This document shows, piece by piece, positions 8,486-18,811 of a stretch of 64,000 nt of DNA. Location of the stretch: the NCBI RefSeq assembly GCF_002086735.1, contig NZ_MVIJ01000023.1, positions 27,275 to 91,274 on the forward strand, read 5' to 3'. The notes under the pieces were generated by a model that was not told where the DNA came from, searched no databases, and worked only from the letters and a program-made list of their open reading frames with translations. A program made the position numbers and the translations under genes. How positions within the stretch are numbered: the stretch's first letter is position 1; each line of letters begins with the position of its first letter. This DNA comes from Mycobacterium scrofulaceum (lineage in GTDB: Bacteria; Actinomycetota; Actinomycetes; Mycobacteriales; Mycobacteriaceae).

Positions 8486-9061
8486 ATGACAATTCAAGGG
8501 GATCGTCTCGACGCCGTGGTGGCCAAGGCCGTGGCGGGGGACCGTAACGCACTACGGGAGGTGCTGGAGACCATCCGTCCGATTGTCGTGCGCTATTGCC
8601 GCGCGCGGGTCGGGACAGTCGAGCGGGGTGGCCTGTCAGCGGATGACGTGGCACAGGAGGTGTGCTTGGCGACTATCACGGCGCTGCCGCGTTACCGGGA
8701 CCGCGGACGCCCCTTCCTCGCGTTCCTGTACGGCATCGCGGCGCACAAGGTCGCGGACGCCCATCGCGCCGCCGGCCGTGACCTGTCCTACCCCACCGAG
8801 ATCATCCCCGAGCGTTGGTCGTCCGACGCCGGCCCGGAACAACGGGCCATCGAAGCCGATTCGGTGAGCCGGATGAGCGAACTGCTCGAGATCCTGCCCG
8901 CCAAGCAGCGCGAGATCCTGATCCTGCGTGTGGTCGTCGGCCTGTCGGCCGAGGAGACCGCGTCCGCCGTCGGCAGCACCACCGGTGCGGTCCGGGTGGC
9001 CCAGCACCGGGCGCTGTCCCGGCTCAAGTCCGAGATGATCGCGGCAGGTGACTGTGCCTGA
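8486..9061 (+). CDS. sigD: ECF sigma factor SigD
   Basis: 191 aa from ATG 8486. Region 2 (DDVAQEVCLATITALPRYRDRGRPFLAFLYGIAAHKVADAHR…, residues ~52-93) and region 4 (LPAKQREILILRVVVGLSAEETA…, ~140-185) are intact. SigD directs RNA polymerase to starvation-linked genes. The frame continues upstream through C-V-R-F-V-T-L-E-I, which matches the annotated N-terminus of M. tuberculosis SigD, but the only in-frame start there is TTG 8468, so the true start is open. The next gene overlaps by 14 bp, consistent with sigma/anti-sigma co-translation. Confidence 0.88.
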   Translation: MTIQGDRLDAVVAKAVAGDRNALREVLETIRPIVVRYCRARVGTVERGGLSADDVAQEVCLATITALPRYRDRGRPFLAFLYGIAAHKVADAHRAAGRDLSYPTEIIPERWSSDAGPEQRAIEADSVSRMSELLEILPAKQREILILRVVVGLSAEETASAVGSTTGAVRVAQHRALSRLKSEMIAAGDCA

Positions 9062-9812
9062 ACCCCTGGACGAATTCGCCCGCACCGATCTGCTCCTCGA
9101 CGCGCTCGCCGAGCGGCGACCGGTGCACGTCGGCGACCCCGACGTCGACGCGATGGCGACCCTGCTGGAGGACTGGCGCGACAACCTGCGGTGGCCGCCG
9201 GCCAGCGCGCTGGTCTCGGCGGAAGAGGCCGTCGCGGCCCTGCGTACCGGATTGGCCGACCGCCGGCGCAGCCGGCGCGGGCTGGCGGCCATCGGATCGG
9301 TGGCCGCGGCGCTGCTGGTGATGAGCGGCTTCGGCGCCATGGTGGTCGAGGCCCGTCCCGGCACCACCCTGTACGGGCTGCACGCTATGTTCTTCGACCA
9401 GCCGCGGGTCAACGAGAAGCATCAGGCCCTGCTGTCCGCGAAGGCCGACCTGGCCAAAGTGCAGGAGTCGATCGACGCGGGCCAGTGGGACCAGGCGCGC
9501 AGCCAGCTGACCGAGGTGAGCAGCCTGGTCCAGTCGATCGACGACCCGGCCGGCAAACAGGAGCTGACGAACCAGCTGAAGCTGTTGAATCTGCGGGTCC
9601 AGTCGCGCAATCCGAACGCGACGCTGCCGCCATCGGCGAACGCGCCGTCGGCGTGGTCGGCCCCGCCCGCGGCCACCCCGAAAGCGGCCGCTACGCCGTC
9701 CGAGGCGTCGGCCGTCCCGTCAGAGCCGGCGTCGCCGGGTCAGTCGTGGAGCAAGCATCGGCATCACGGGCTGACACCCGGCCCGTCGGCGGTGATTCCG
9801 GACACGCCGTAG
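9048..9812 (+). CDS. rsdA: Anti-sigma-D factor RsdA
   Basis: 254 aa. The cytosolic N-terminus (~1-85) should hold the SigD-binding motif. One membrane helix (~85-103, AIGSVAAALLVMSGFGAMVV) follows, then an extracytoplasmic region with a helical segment (~120-185) and a Pro/Ala/Ser-rich tail. It matches Rv3413c, which sequesters SigD at the membrane until regulated proteolysis. GTG 9048 overlaps sigD by 14 bp and has GGCAGG before it. Confidence 0.85.
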   Translation: MTVPEPLDEFARTDLLLDALAERRPVHVGDPDVDAMATLLEDWRDNLRWPPASALVSAEEAVAALRTGLADRRRSRRGLAAIGSVAAALLVMSGFGAMVVEARPGTTLYGLHAMFFDQPRVNEKHQALLSAKADLAKVQESIDAGQWDQARSQLTEVSSLVQSIDDPAGKQELTNQLKLLNLRVQSRNPNATLPPSANAPSAWSAPPAATPKAAATPSEASAVPSEPASPGQSWSKHRHHGLTPGPSAVIPDTP

Positions 9813-9819
9813 CGGCGCG

Positions 9820-10227
9820 CTAGCGGCGGTATCCGTCGGCGTCCGAGGTGGCCTCGTTGAGCGAGGCGTCGGCGTAGCCGCGGCAGTAATCCCACGTGAC
9901 GTAGGCGTCCGGCTCGGGGTCGTAGGCCGGCTCGTGCGGGCGGACGGTGCCGTCGATCAGCAGCTGCAGCAGGTTCGCGCGCAGCATGTCCCAGTCGTGG
10001 TAGTGGTCCTGCTGGCATTCGTCGCAGCACACCACCAGCCCGCGAATTCCCTTGTGCGCCAACAGGGCCTCGTAGACCGCCAGGTCGGCGAGGTCGGCCT
10101 CGACCGCCATCCGCTCTTGGGCGTCCAGGGGCTGCCCCGGCTCTACGGCTTCGAGCGCAGCCGACGGATCGCAGGGGTCGTCGGCGAAGGGGTCGGGCGG
10201 CAAACCCGGTGGGAGGTGATCGCGCAC
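9820..10227 (-). CDS. DUF5319 protein (Rv3412-type)
   Basis: 135 aa, highly conserved in mycobacteria, function unknown. It contains a CCDECQQDHYHDW stretch (~72-84) that could bind metal, and a second Cys in YCRGY. GTG 10227 is preceded by TAGGCT and exactly 7 nt, a textbook leaderless mycobacterial start, and gives the length of Rv3412. It is convergent with rsdA and divergent from guaB2. Confidence 0.8.
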   Translation of the reverse strand: MRDHLPPGLPPDPFADDPCDPSAALEAVEPGQPLDAQERMAVEADLADLAVYEALLAHKGIRGLVVCCDECQQDHYHDWDMLRANLLQLLIDGTVRPHEPAYDPEPDAYVTWDYCRGYADASLNEATSDADGYRR

Positions 10228-10234
10228 GCACACT

Positions 10235-10240
10235 AGCCTA
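10235..10240 (-). promoter_or_regulatory. -10 element (TAGGCT) of leaderless DUF5319 gene
   Basis: On the reverse strand TAGGCT occupies 10240-10235, followed by 7 nt and the GTG start at 10227. This places the likely transcription start on the first base of the codon. Confidence 0.55.
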
Positions 10241-10390
10241 CGCAGCCGGGCGGGGATAACGCCAGCAGGGAAGCCGCCCGTCGTTTCCGCGCGTTTTGGC
10301 GCCCGCGGCGCGCCCCGGCAAGCGGGTGGAGGGGTCGGGCGAGCCGATAGGATGGGAAGCTCACGCCGCATCGTATGGAGGGCCCCGCCG

Positions 10391-12001
<1,611 letters not shown>

Positions 12002-12008
12002 GGCCGGC

Positions 12009-13136
12009 ATGGTCGAAATCGGGATGGGCCGCACCGCCCGTCGTACCTATGAACTGAGCGAAGTCAGCATCGTGCCGTCGCGGCGCACCCGGTCATCGCA
12101 GGACGTCTCCACCGCCTGGCAGCTGGACGCCTACCGTTTCGAGATCCCGGTGGTGGCCCACCCGACCGACGCCCTGGTATCGCCGGAGTTCGCCATCGAG
12201 CTCGGCCGCCTCGGCGGGCTGGGCGTGCTCAACGGCGAGGGGCTGATCGGCCGGCACGCCGACGTCGAGGCCAAGATCGCGCAGCTCGTCGAGGCCGCCA
12301 CCAAGGAGCCCGAACCGTCCGCGTCGATCCGGCTGCTGCAGGAGCTGCACGCCGCGCCGCTGAACCCCGATCTGCTGGGGTCGGCCGTCGCGCGCATCCG
12401 GGAGGCCGGGGTGACCACGGCGGTGCGGGTCAGCCCGCAGAACGCCCAGGCGCTGACCCCGGTGCTGCTGCAGGCCGGCATCGACCTGCTGGTCATCCAC
12501 GGCACCATCGTCTCGGCGGAGCGGGTGGCCAGCGACGGCGAGCCGCTGAACCTCAAGACCTTCATCTCCGAGCTCGACGTCCCGGTGGTGGCCGGCGGGG
12601 TGCTCGACCACCGCACGGCGCTGCACCTGATGCGCACCGGCGCCGCCGGCGTCATCGTCGGCTACGGCTCCACCCGGGGGGTGACCACCAGCGACGAGGT
12701 GCTCGGTATCAGCGTGCCGATGGCCACCGCCATCGCCGACGCGGCCGCCGCGCGCCGCGAATACCTCGACGAGACGGGCGGCCGGTACGTGCACGTGCTG
12801 GCCGACGGCGACATCCACACCTCCGGCGAGCTGGCCAAGGCGATCGCCTGCGGGGCCGACGCGGTGGTGCTCGGCACGCCGCTGGCCGAGTCCGCCGAGG
12901 CGCTGGGCGAGGGCTGGTTCTGGCCGGCCGCGGCGGCGCACCCGTCGTTGCCGCGCGGGGCGCTGCTGCAGATCGCGCTCGGCGAGCGCCCGCCGCTCGA
13001 GCGGGTGCTCAACGGGCCCTCCGACGACCCGTTCGGTTCGCTGAACCTGGTCGGCGGCCTGCGCCGGTCGATGGCCAAGGCCGGCTATTGCGACCTCAAG
13101 GAGTTCCAGAAGGTAGGGCTGACCGTCGGTAGCTGA
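12009..13136 (+). CDS. guaB3: GuaB3 IMP-dehydrogenase-family protein
   Basis: 375 aa, the same length as M. tuberculosis GuaB3. It keeps the IMPDH/GMPR barrel (…VPVVAGGVLDHRTALHLMRTGAAGVIVGYGSTRG…) but has no CBS domains, and the catalytic-Cys loop is replaced by GSTRG. In some actinobacteria GuaB3 acts as a GMP reductase-like enzyme; the role here is inferred from the family. It is tightly linked to guaB2 and followed by choD. Confidence 0.9.
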   Translation: MVEIGMGRTARRTYELSEVSIVPSRRTRSSQDVSTAWQLDAYRFEIPVVAHPTDALVSPEFAIELGRLGGLGVLNGEGLIGRHADVEAKIAQLVEAATKEPEPSASIRLLQELHAAPLNPDLLGSAVARIREAGVTTAVRVSPQNAQALTPVLLQAGIDLLVIHGTIVSAERVASDGEPLNLKTFISELDVPVVAGGVLDHRTALHLMRTGAAGVIVGYGSTRGVTTSDEVLGISVPMATAIADAAAARREYLDETGGRYVHVLADGDIHTSGELAKAIACGADAVVLGTPLAESAEALGEGWFWPAAAAHPSLPRGALLQIALGERPPLERVLNGPSDDPFGSLNLVGGLRRSMAKAGYCDLKEFQKVGLTVGS

Positions 13137-13178
13137 GGGCACTGGCTCGTTACCCGTGAGTAAGGCCATACTGGTGCG

Positions 13179-14915
13179 ATGAGGCCGGATTACGACGTTC
13201 TGATCATCGGTTCGGGTTTCGGAGGCAGCGTCAGCGCGCTGCGGCTGACCGAAAAGGGCTACCGCGTAGGCGTATTGGAGGCCGGGCGGCGTTTCGCCGA
13301 CGAGGACTTCGCCGAGACCTCGTGGGACCTGCGCAAGTTCCTGTGGGCCCCGCAGCTGGGTTGCTACGGCATCCAGCGGATCCATCCCCTGAAGAACGTG
13401 CTGATCCTGGCCGGCGCCGGGGTGGGCGGCGGCTCCCTGAACTACGCCAACACGCTGTACGTGCCGCCGGAGCCGTTCTTCAAAGACCGGCAGTGGTCGC
13501 ACATCACCGACTGGCGCGACGAGCTGATGATGCACTACGAGCAGGCGAAACGGATGCTCGGGGTGGTCACGAACCCGACCTTCACCGACGCCGACCGCGT
13601 GCTCAAGGAAGTCGCCGACGAGATGGGCTGCGGTGACACCTTCGTGCCCACCCCGGTGGGGGTGTTCTTCGGGCCCGACGGCACCAAGACGCCGGGCAAG
13701 ACCGTGCCGGACCCGTACTTCGGCGGCGCGGGCCCGGAGCGCACCGGCTGCCTGGAGTGCGGCTGCTGCATGACGGGATGTCGCTACGGCGCCAAGAACA
13801 CCCTGCTGAAGAACTACCTCGGCCTCGCCGAATCCGCTGGCGCGCAAGTGATTCCGATGACGACGGTGAAGGGCTTCCAGCAGCGGCCGGACGGGCTGTG
13901 GGAGGTCCGCACCGTGCGCACCGGCAGCTGGCTGCGCCGCGACCGGCGCACCTACACCGCGACGCACCTGATCCTGGCCGCGGGCACCTGGGGCACTCAG
14001 CATCTGCTGTTCAAGATGCGCGACACGGGCAAGTTGCCGCGCCTGTCCGGGCGGCTGGGCGTGTTGACCCGCACCAACTCCGAGTCCATCGTCGGCGCCG
14101 GGAAACTCGAGGTCGACCCGAACCTGGACCTGACGCACGGCGTGGCCATCACGTCGTCGATCCACCCGACCGCCGACACCCATGTCGAACCCTGCCGCTA
14201 CGGCAAGGGATCGAACGCGATGGGCCTGCTGCAGACGCTGATGACCGACGGCAGCGGTCCGGGGGGCACGGACGTGCCCCGCTGGAAGCAGCTGTTGGAC
14301 CAGGCCCGCGAGGACCCGCGCCGCATGATGCGGATGCTCAACGTCCACCAGTGGAGCGAGCGCACCCTGATCGCGCTGGTCATGCAGCACCTGGACAACT
14401 CGATCACCACCTTCACCAAACGCGGCAAGCTGGGCATCCGCTGGTACACCAGCAAGCAGGGCCACGGCGACCCGAACCCGTCCTGGAATCCCGTCGGGAA
14501 CAAGGTCACCCGGCGCATCGCCGAGAAGATCGACGGCGTGGCCGGCGGCACCTGGGGAGAACTGTTCAACATCCCGCTGACGGCGCACTTCCTCGGCGGC
14601 GCGGCGATCGGCGACAGCCCCGAACACGGGGTCATCGACCCCTACCACCGGGTGTACGGCTATCCCACGATGTTCGTGGTGGACGGCGCCGCGATCTCGG
14701 CGAACCTGGGCGTCAACCCGTCGCTGTCGATCACCGCGCAGGCCGAACGGGCCGCGTCGCTGTGGCCGAACAAGGGCGAGAACGATCAGCGCCCGCCGCA
14801 GGGCGAGCCCTACCGCCGGCTGGACCCGATCGCGCCAGGGCACCCGGTGGTGCCCCTCGACGCACCGGGTGCCCTGCGCTGGTTGCCGATTACGCCGGCG
14901 CGGTCGACCGGCTAG
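13179..14915 (+). CDS. choD: ChoD, cholesterol-oxidase-like GMC flavoprotein
   Basis: 578 aa, equal to M. tuberculosis ChoD (Rv3409c). The N-terminal FAD-binding motif is IIGSGFGGSVSALRL (~8-22). A ferredoxin-like Cys-rich stretch GCLECGCCMTGC (~190-201) follows, and the C-terminal GMC block (AHFLGGAAIGDS…NPSLSITAQAERA) is intact. Despite the name, the physiological sterol substrate of this family is debated. It lies 42 bp after guaB3, and its last 4 bp overlap the convergent dioxygenase gene. Confidence 0.9.
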   Translation: MRPDYDVLIIGSGFGGSVSALRLTEKGYRVGVLEAGRRFADEDFAETSWDLRKFLWAPQLGCYGIQRIHPLKNVLILAGAGVGGGSLNYANTLYVPPEPFFKDRQWSHITDWRDELMMHYEQAKRMLGVVTNPTFTDADRVLKEVADEMGCGDTFVPTPVGVFFGPDGTKTPGKTVPDPYFGGAGPERTGCLECGCCMTGCRYGAKNTLLKNYLGLAESAGAQVIPMTTVKGFQQRPDGLWEVRTVRTGSWLRRDRRTYTATHLILAAGTWGTQHLLFKMRDTGKLPRLSGRLGVLTRTNSESIVGAGKLEVDPNLDLTHGVAITSSIHPTADTHVEPCRYGKGSNAMGLLQTLMTDGSGPGGTDVPRWKQLLDQAREDPRRMMRMLNVHQWSERTLIALVMQHLDNSITTFTKRGKLGIRWYTSKQGHGDPNPSWNPVGNKVTRRIAEKIDGVAGGTWGELFNIPLTAHFLGGAAIGDSPEHGVIDPYHRVYGYPTMFVVDGAAISANLGVNPSLSITAQAERAASLWPNKGENDQRPPQGEPYRRLDPIAPGHPVVPLDAPGALRWLPITPARSTG

Positions 14916-15820
14916 CTCGCGATCGCCTCGAGCGGGGCGCCGCTGACCACCCGGCTGCGCTCGCCGTGCACGTCGACGGGCACGTCGCCCATCAGCGTGA
15001 CGCGGTGCATCAGCCGGGGCTGGTCGTCGTAGTCGTCGATGGCCCGGTGCTGGGTGGCCCGGTTGTCCCAGATGGCGACGTCACCCGGCGCCCAGCTCCA
15101 GCGAATAGTGTTCTCTGGCACCGTGATTCGCCGCTGCAATAGTTCCAGCAGCACGCTCGACTCGTAGCTGTCCAGGCCGACGAAGCCCCGCACGAAATCT
15201 CCCAACAACAGCGTGCGCTCGCCGGTCTCGGGGTGCACCCGCACCACCGGGTGTTCGGTCCGGAAGTCCGGCTTTTCGAAGACCTGGCGGAACGTCCGCT
15301 GGGCGTCGCTCATCGCCCGCACCGATTCCTCGGTCACGTAGTCGTAGCGGTTGCTGTGCAGGGCCCAGAGGTTCTCCACCAGGCCCTTGAGCGCCTCCGG
15401 CAGCGCCTCGTAGGCGGCGGCCGTGTTGGTCCACAGCGTCGACCCCCCGTACCGCGGCAGGGTGACCGCCCGCAGGATCGAGGCCGCCGGGTAGTTGGCG
15501 ACGAACGTGACGTCGGTGTGCCAGCGGTTCGCCTTGCCGTATTCGGAGTTGATCGGCGTGATCACCGGCGCGTTCTTGGCGGCCAGCAGCTCGGCGGCCG
15601 GGTGGCCGACGGGCGTGCCCAGCCGGCCCGCGAATGCCAGCTGCCGCTGGTCGTCGAGGTGGTGCTGGTGGCGGAAGAAGATCACCTTGTGGGCCAGCAG
15701 CGCCCGGCGGATCTTGTCGACCGCGTCCGGGTCGAGGTCGCCGCCGAGGCGCACCCCGTCCACGCGCGCGCCGATGCGGCTGCCGAGCTTGGTGACGGTT
15801 ATCTGACCACTCATTGTCAT
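14912..15820 (-). CDS. Fe(II)/2-oxoglutarate alkyl-sulfatase-type dioxygenase (Rv3406-type)
   Basis: 302 aa of the TauD/AtsK family. The facial triad is visible as WHTD (H and D) and ATQHR, with the 2OG-binding Arg in RLMHRVTLMG. The M. tuberculosis orthologue Rv3406 releases sulfate from alkyl sulfates. It is divergent from a TetR gene whose operators lie between them (15841-15883), so repression by that TetR is likely. ATG 15820 was chosen; ATG 15814 is also possible. Confidence 0.88.
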   Translation of the reverse strand: MTMSGQITVTKLGSRIGARVDGVRLGGDLDPDAVDKIRRALLAHKVIFFRHQHHLDDQRQLAFAGRLGTPVGHPAAELLAAKNAPVITPINSEYGKANRWHTDVTFVANYPAASILRAVTLPRYGGSTLWTNTAAAYEALPEALKGLVENLWALHSNRYDYVTEESVRAMSDAQRTFRQVFEKPDFRTEHPVVRVHPETGERTLLLGDFVRGFVGLDSYESSVLLELLQRRITVPENTIRWSWAPGDVAIWDNRATQHRAIDDYDDQPRLMHRVTLMGDVPVDVHGERSRVVSGAPLEAIAS

Positions 15821-15840
15821 CAATCCTAGTGCGAAGGGGC

Positions 15841-15883
15841 GTAGTCAACTGACTACATCGAGTACTGTAGTCGCATGACTACA
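15841..15883. promoter_or_regulatory. Twin TetR operators in the divergent promoter
   Basis: Two copies of GTAGTC-N4-GACTAC are present: 15841-15856 and 15866-15883. The second has 7-bp arms (TGTAGTC/GACTACA). Their centres are 26 bp apart. TACTGT (15863-15868) sits between them, 6 nt before the ATG at 15875, so the second operator covers the -10 and the start codon of a leaderless message. Both directions should be repressed together. Confidence 0.75.
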
Positions 15884-16441
15884 CCTTCCGCAAGAGGCCG
15901 CGCCAACATGCCCACCGGGCGGGCGGAGGTCGCCGCGGCGATCCTGGAGGCCGCCACCGACCTGTTCGCGGAGCGCGGCCCGGCCGCGACCTCGATCCGC
16001 GACATCGCCGCCCGGTCCAACGTCAACCACGGGCTGGTGTTTCGTCACTTCGGCACCAAGGACAAACTCGTCGGCGCCGTGCTCGATCACCTGGGCGCCA
16101 ACCTGAGCGCCCTGCTGAGCGCCGAGCCGCCCGCCGACGTGCTGGACCGCGCCCTCGACCGGCAGATGCGAGTCATGGCCCGCACCGTGCTCGACGGGTA
16201 TCCGGCGGGGCAGCTGCAGACGCGCTTTCCCACCATCGCGACGTTGCTGGACTGGGTGCTGCCGCTGCACGACACCGAGATCAAGGCCCGCCTCGCCGTC
16301 GCCAACGCCCTTGCGTTGCAATTCGGTTGGCGACTCTTCGCGCCGATCCTGCGGTCGGCGACCGGGCTCGACGAGCTGACGGACGACGACATACGCGAGG
16401 CCGCGCGCGTCGAGGTGGCGCGGATTCTCAACCCCGGCTGA
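15875..16441 (+). CDS. TetR-family repressor (Rv3405c-type)
   Basis: 188 aa. The N-terminal helix-turn-helix (~17-60: ILEAATDLFAERG…SIRDIAARSNVNHGLVFRHFGTKDKL) is typical of TetR; the rest is an all-helical ligand-binding and dimer domain. The synteny is that of Rv3405c, the regulator beside Rv3406. Its start codon lies inside an operator palindrome, so autorepression is expected. It is convergent with the GH65 gene 3 bp away. Confidence 0.85.
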   Translation: MTTPSARGRANMPTGRAEVAAAILEAATDLFAERGPAATSIRDIAARSNVNHGLVFRHFGTKDKLVGAVLDHLGANLSALLSAEPPADVLDRALDRQMRVMARTVLDGYPAGQLQTRFPTIATLLDWVLPLHDTEIKARLAVANALALQFGWRLFAPILRSATGLDELTDDDIREAARVEVARILNPG

Positions 16442-16444
16442 TGC

Positions 16445-18811
16445 TCACTTTTTCCGGGCCAGCGCCCGGCGGTGCAGCGGCTCGCGGCCCGGCGGCTGCT
16501 GGGGCGCCGACAGCAGCGGCTTGCGGCCGCGCACCGCGATGGTTTTCGGCGCGTCGGTGCTCAGCGTCACCTCGTCGCCGGCGTGCCGGATCGTGAGCTG
16601 GCCCCCCGGCCCGTCGCGCACGGTGTAGGTGACGTCGGAATGGTTGACGTCGACGGTCAGCCGGAAATCGCGCCACCGGAGCCGGAACCGCAGCCGCGAG
16701 ATGCCATCGGGCAGCGCGGGATCCAGCGAGAGGATGCCCTCGTCGTCGCGCAGGCCGCCGAAGCCACCCACCAGCGCCGTCCAGGCGCCGGCGAGCGACG
16801 CCATGTGCAAGCCGTCGCGCGTGTTGTGGTGCAGGTCGCGCAGGTCGATCAGCCCGGCCTCGTAGGCGTAGTCGTGGGCCAACTCCAGGTGGCCCACCTC
16901 GGCGCACATCACCGCCTGGGTGCAGGCGGACAACGACGAGTCGCGCACCATGCGCCGCTCGTAGTAGTCGACGTTGCGCGCCTTCTGTTCCGGCGTGAAC
17001 GCGTGGCTCTGCCACTGCATCGCCAGCACCAGGTCCGCCTGCTTGATCACCTGCGCGGGATAGAGCCGGACGTAGGCCTCGTGCAGCAGCAGCGGGTAGG
17101 TGGTGTTCTTCTCGAAGTCCCACTCGGCGAGGGTGGTGAACCCGTCGCACTGCTGATGCACGCCCAGGCCGGCGTCGTAGGGGATGTTGGCCGCGTCGGC
17201 CGCGTCGCGCCAGGAGGCCGTCTCCTCGGTGGTGACGCCCATCGCCTCGGCCGCCTCGGGGTGGCGGTTGCAGGCGTCGGCGGCGGTGCGCAGGTTGTGC
17301 GCGGCCATCAGGTTGGTGAACACGTTGTCGCGCACGATCGCCGTGTACTCGTCGGGACCGGTGACGCCGTCGAGGTGCCAGACGCCGTGCCGGTCGTGGT
17401 GGCCGAGCGAGAGCCAGAGCCGGGCGGTCTCGACGAGCACCGCGAGGCCGCACTGCTTTTCCAGTTCCTCGTCGCCGGTGACGATGCGGTACCGCTCGAA
17501 GGCCATGGCGATGTCGGCGTTGATGTGCCAGGCCGCGGTGCCGGCCGGCCAGTAGGCCGAACACTCCTGCCCGCGGATGGTCCGCCACGGGAAGCTGGCG
17601 CCCTCGAGGCCCAGTTCGGCCGCCCGCTCCTTGGCCAGGTCCAGGGTGGACGCCCGCCACCGCAGCGCGTCGGCCACCGCGTGCGGCGCGGTGTAGGTGA
17701 GCACCGGCAGCACGTAACCCTCGGTGTCCCAGAAGGCGTGGCCGTCGTAGCCGGTTCCGGTGAGCCCCTTGGCCGGGATCGCGCGCCGCTCGGCGCGCGC
17801 GCTGGCCTGTAGCAGGTGAAAGAGCCCGAACCGCACCGCCTGCTGGGATTCGGGGTCGCCCTCGACCTCGACGTCCGCGCTGTCCCAGAAGTCGTCCAGG
17901 TACGCCCGCTGCGAGTTCAGCAGGCCCTGCCACCCGCTGTAGCGGGCGCTGTGGATGGCGGCCGCGGCCTGGTCGCGCAGCGCCGGGCGCGAGCGCATGC
18001 TCGACCAGCCGTACGCCAGGTACTTGACCAGGCGCAGCTTCTGGCCGGCGCGCAGCCCGCAGATCACGGTGGTGCGCGCCAGGTCGTCGCGGGCGTCGGT
18101 GCTGCACTCGACGCGGCCGGGGACGTCGATCTCGTGGTCCATCGCGGCCGACATCATCAGGGCGCTGCTGCGGGTGCGGTGCATGAGAAGCGCTCCGGTG
18201 TCGGTGTTTTCGTGATCGACGGCCACCAGCGGGCTCTCCAGGATGGCCGACACCCGCGGGTCGCCCGAGGTCTGCGGTTGGTCCTCGTTGGTGACCAGTT
18301 CTGACTGCACCGTCACGCGGACGAAATCGCCGACCGCCTCCACGACGTATTCGATGGCGGCCACACCGCGCTGGGCCAGCGACACCAGCCGGGTGGACAC
18401 CAGCTTGATCTCCTTGCCGGCGGGCGAGCGCCAGTGCGCGCGCCGGGTCATCGTTCCGGCACGCATGTCCAGAGTCCGCTCGTGCGAGAGCAATTCGCCG
18501 TAGCGGACGTCGAACGGCTCGTCCTCGACCAGCAGGCGGACGATCTTGCCGTTGGTGACGTCGACGATCGTCTGCCCCGCCTCGGGGTAGCCGTAGCCGG
18601 CCTCCGCGTAGGGCAGCGGCCGGATCTCGTAGAAGGAGTTCAGGTAGGTGCCGGGCAGGCCGTAGGGCTCGCCCTCGTCGAGGTTGCCGCGCAGCCCGAT
18701 GTGCCCGTTGGACAGGGTGAACAGGGATTCGGACTGGGCCAACAGGTTCAGGTCCAGCTTGGTTTCGCTGACGTGCCAGGGATCGACGGGGAAGGCTTCG
18801 TCGTCGATCAT
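16445..18811 (-). CDS. Glycoside hydrolase family 65 protein (disaccharide phosphorylase-like, Rv3401-type)
   Basis: 788 aa. An N-terminal beta-sandwich (~1-270) precedes an (alpha/alpha)6 barrel whose catalytic Glu is in GVTGPDEYTAI, and a C-terminal beta domain follows. GH65 phosphorylases cleave maltose, trehalose or kojibiose with phosphate to give beta-glucose 1-phosphate. The 4-bp overlap with a beta-phosphoglucomutase gene upstream strongly supports a phosphorolytic pathway. The exact disaccharide is not decided by sequence. No signal peptide is visible. Confidence 0.85.
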   Translation of the reverse strand: MIDDEAFPVDPWHVSETKLDLNLLAQSESLFTLSNGHIGLRGNLDEGEPYGLPGTYLNSFYEIRPLPYAEAGYGYPEAGQTIVDVTNGKIVRLLVEDEPFDVRYGELLSHERTLDMRAGTMTRRAHWRSPAGKEIKLVSTRLVSLAQRGVAAIEYVVEAVGDFVRVTVQSELVTNEDQPQTSGDPRVSAILESPLVAVDHENTDTGALLMHRTRSSALMMSAAMDHEIDVPGRVECSTDARDDLARTTVICGLRAGQKLRLVKYLAYGWSSMRSRPALRDQAAAAIHSARYSGWQGLLNSQRAYLDDFWDSADVEVEGDPESQQAVRFGLFHLLQASARAERRAIPAKGLTGTGYDGHAFWDTEGYVLPVLTYTAPHAVADALRWRASTLDLAKERAAELGLEGASFPWRTIRGQECSAYWPAGTAAWHINADIAMAFERYRIVTGDEELEKQCGLAVLVETARLWLSLGHHDRHGVWHLDGVTGPDEYTAIVRDNVFTNLMAAHNLRTAADACNRHPEAAEAMGVTTEETASWRDAADAANIPYDAGLGVHQQCDGFTTLAEWDFEKNTTYPLLLHEAYVRLYPAQVIKQADLVLAMQWQSHAFTPEQKARNVDYYERRMVRDSSLSACTQAVMCAEVGHLELAHDYAYEAGLIDLRDLHHNTRDGLHMASLAGAWTALVGGFGGLRDDEGILSLDPALPDGISRLRFRLRWRDFRLTVDVNHSDVTYTVRDGPGGQLTIRHAGDEVTLSTDAPKTIAVRGRKPLLSAPQQPPGREPLHRRALARKK

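Noticed and set aside
12093..14843. 916-aa reverse-strand ORF opposite guaB3 and choD
   Set aside because: Shadow ORF of low-complexity composition antisense to two well-conserved genes.
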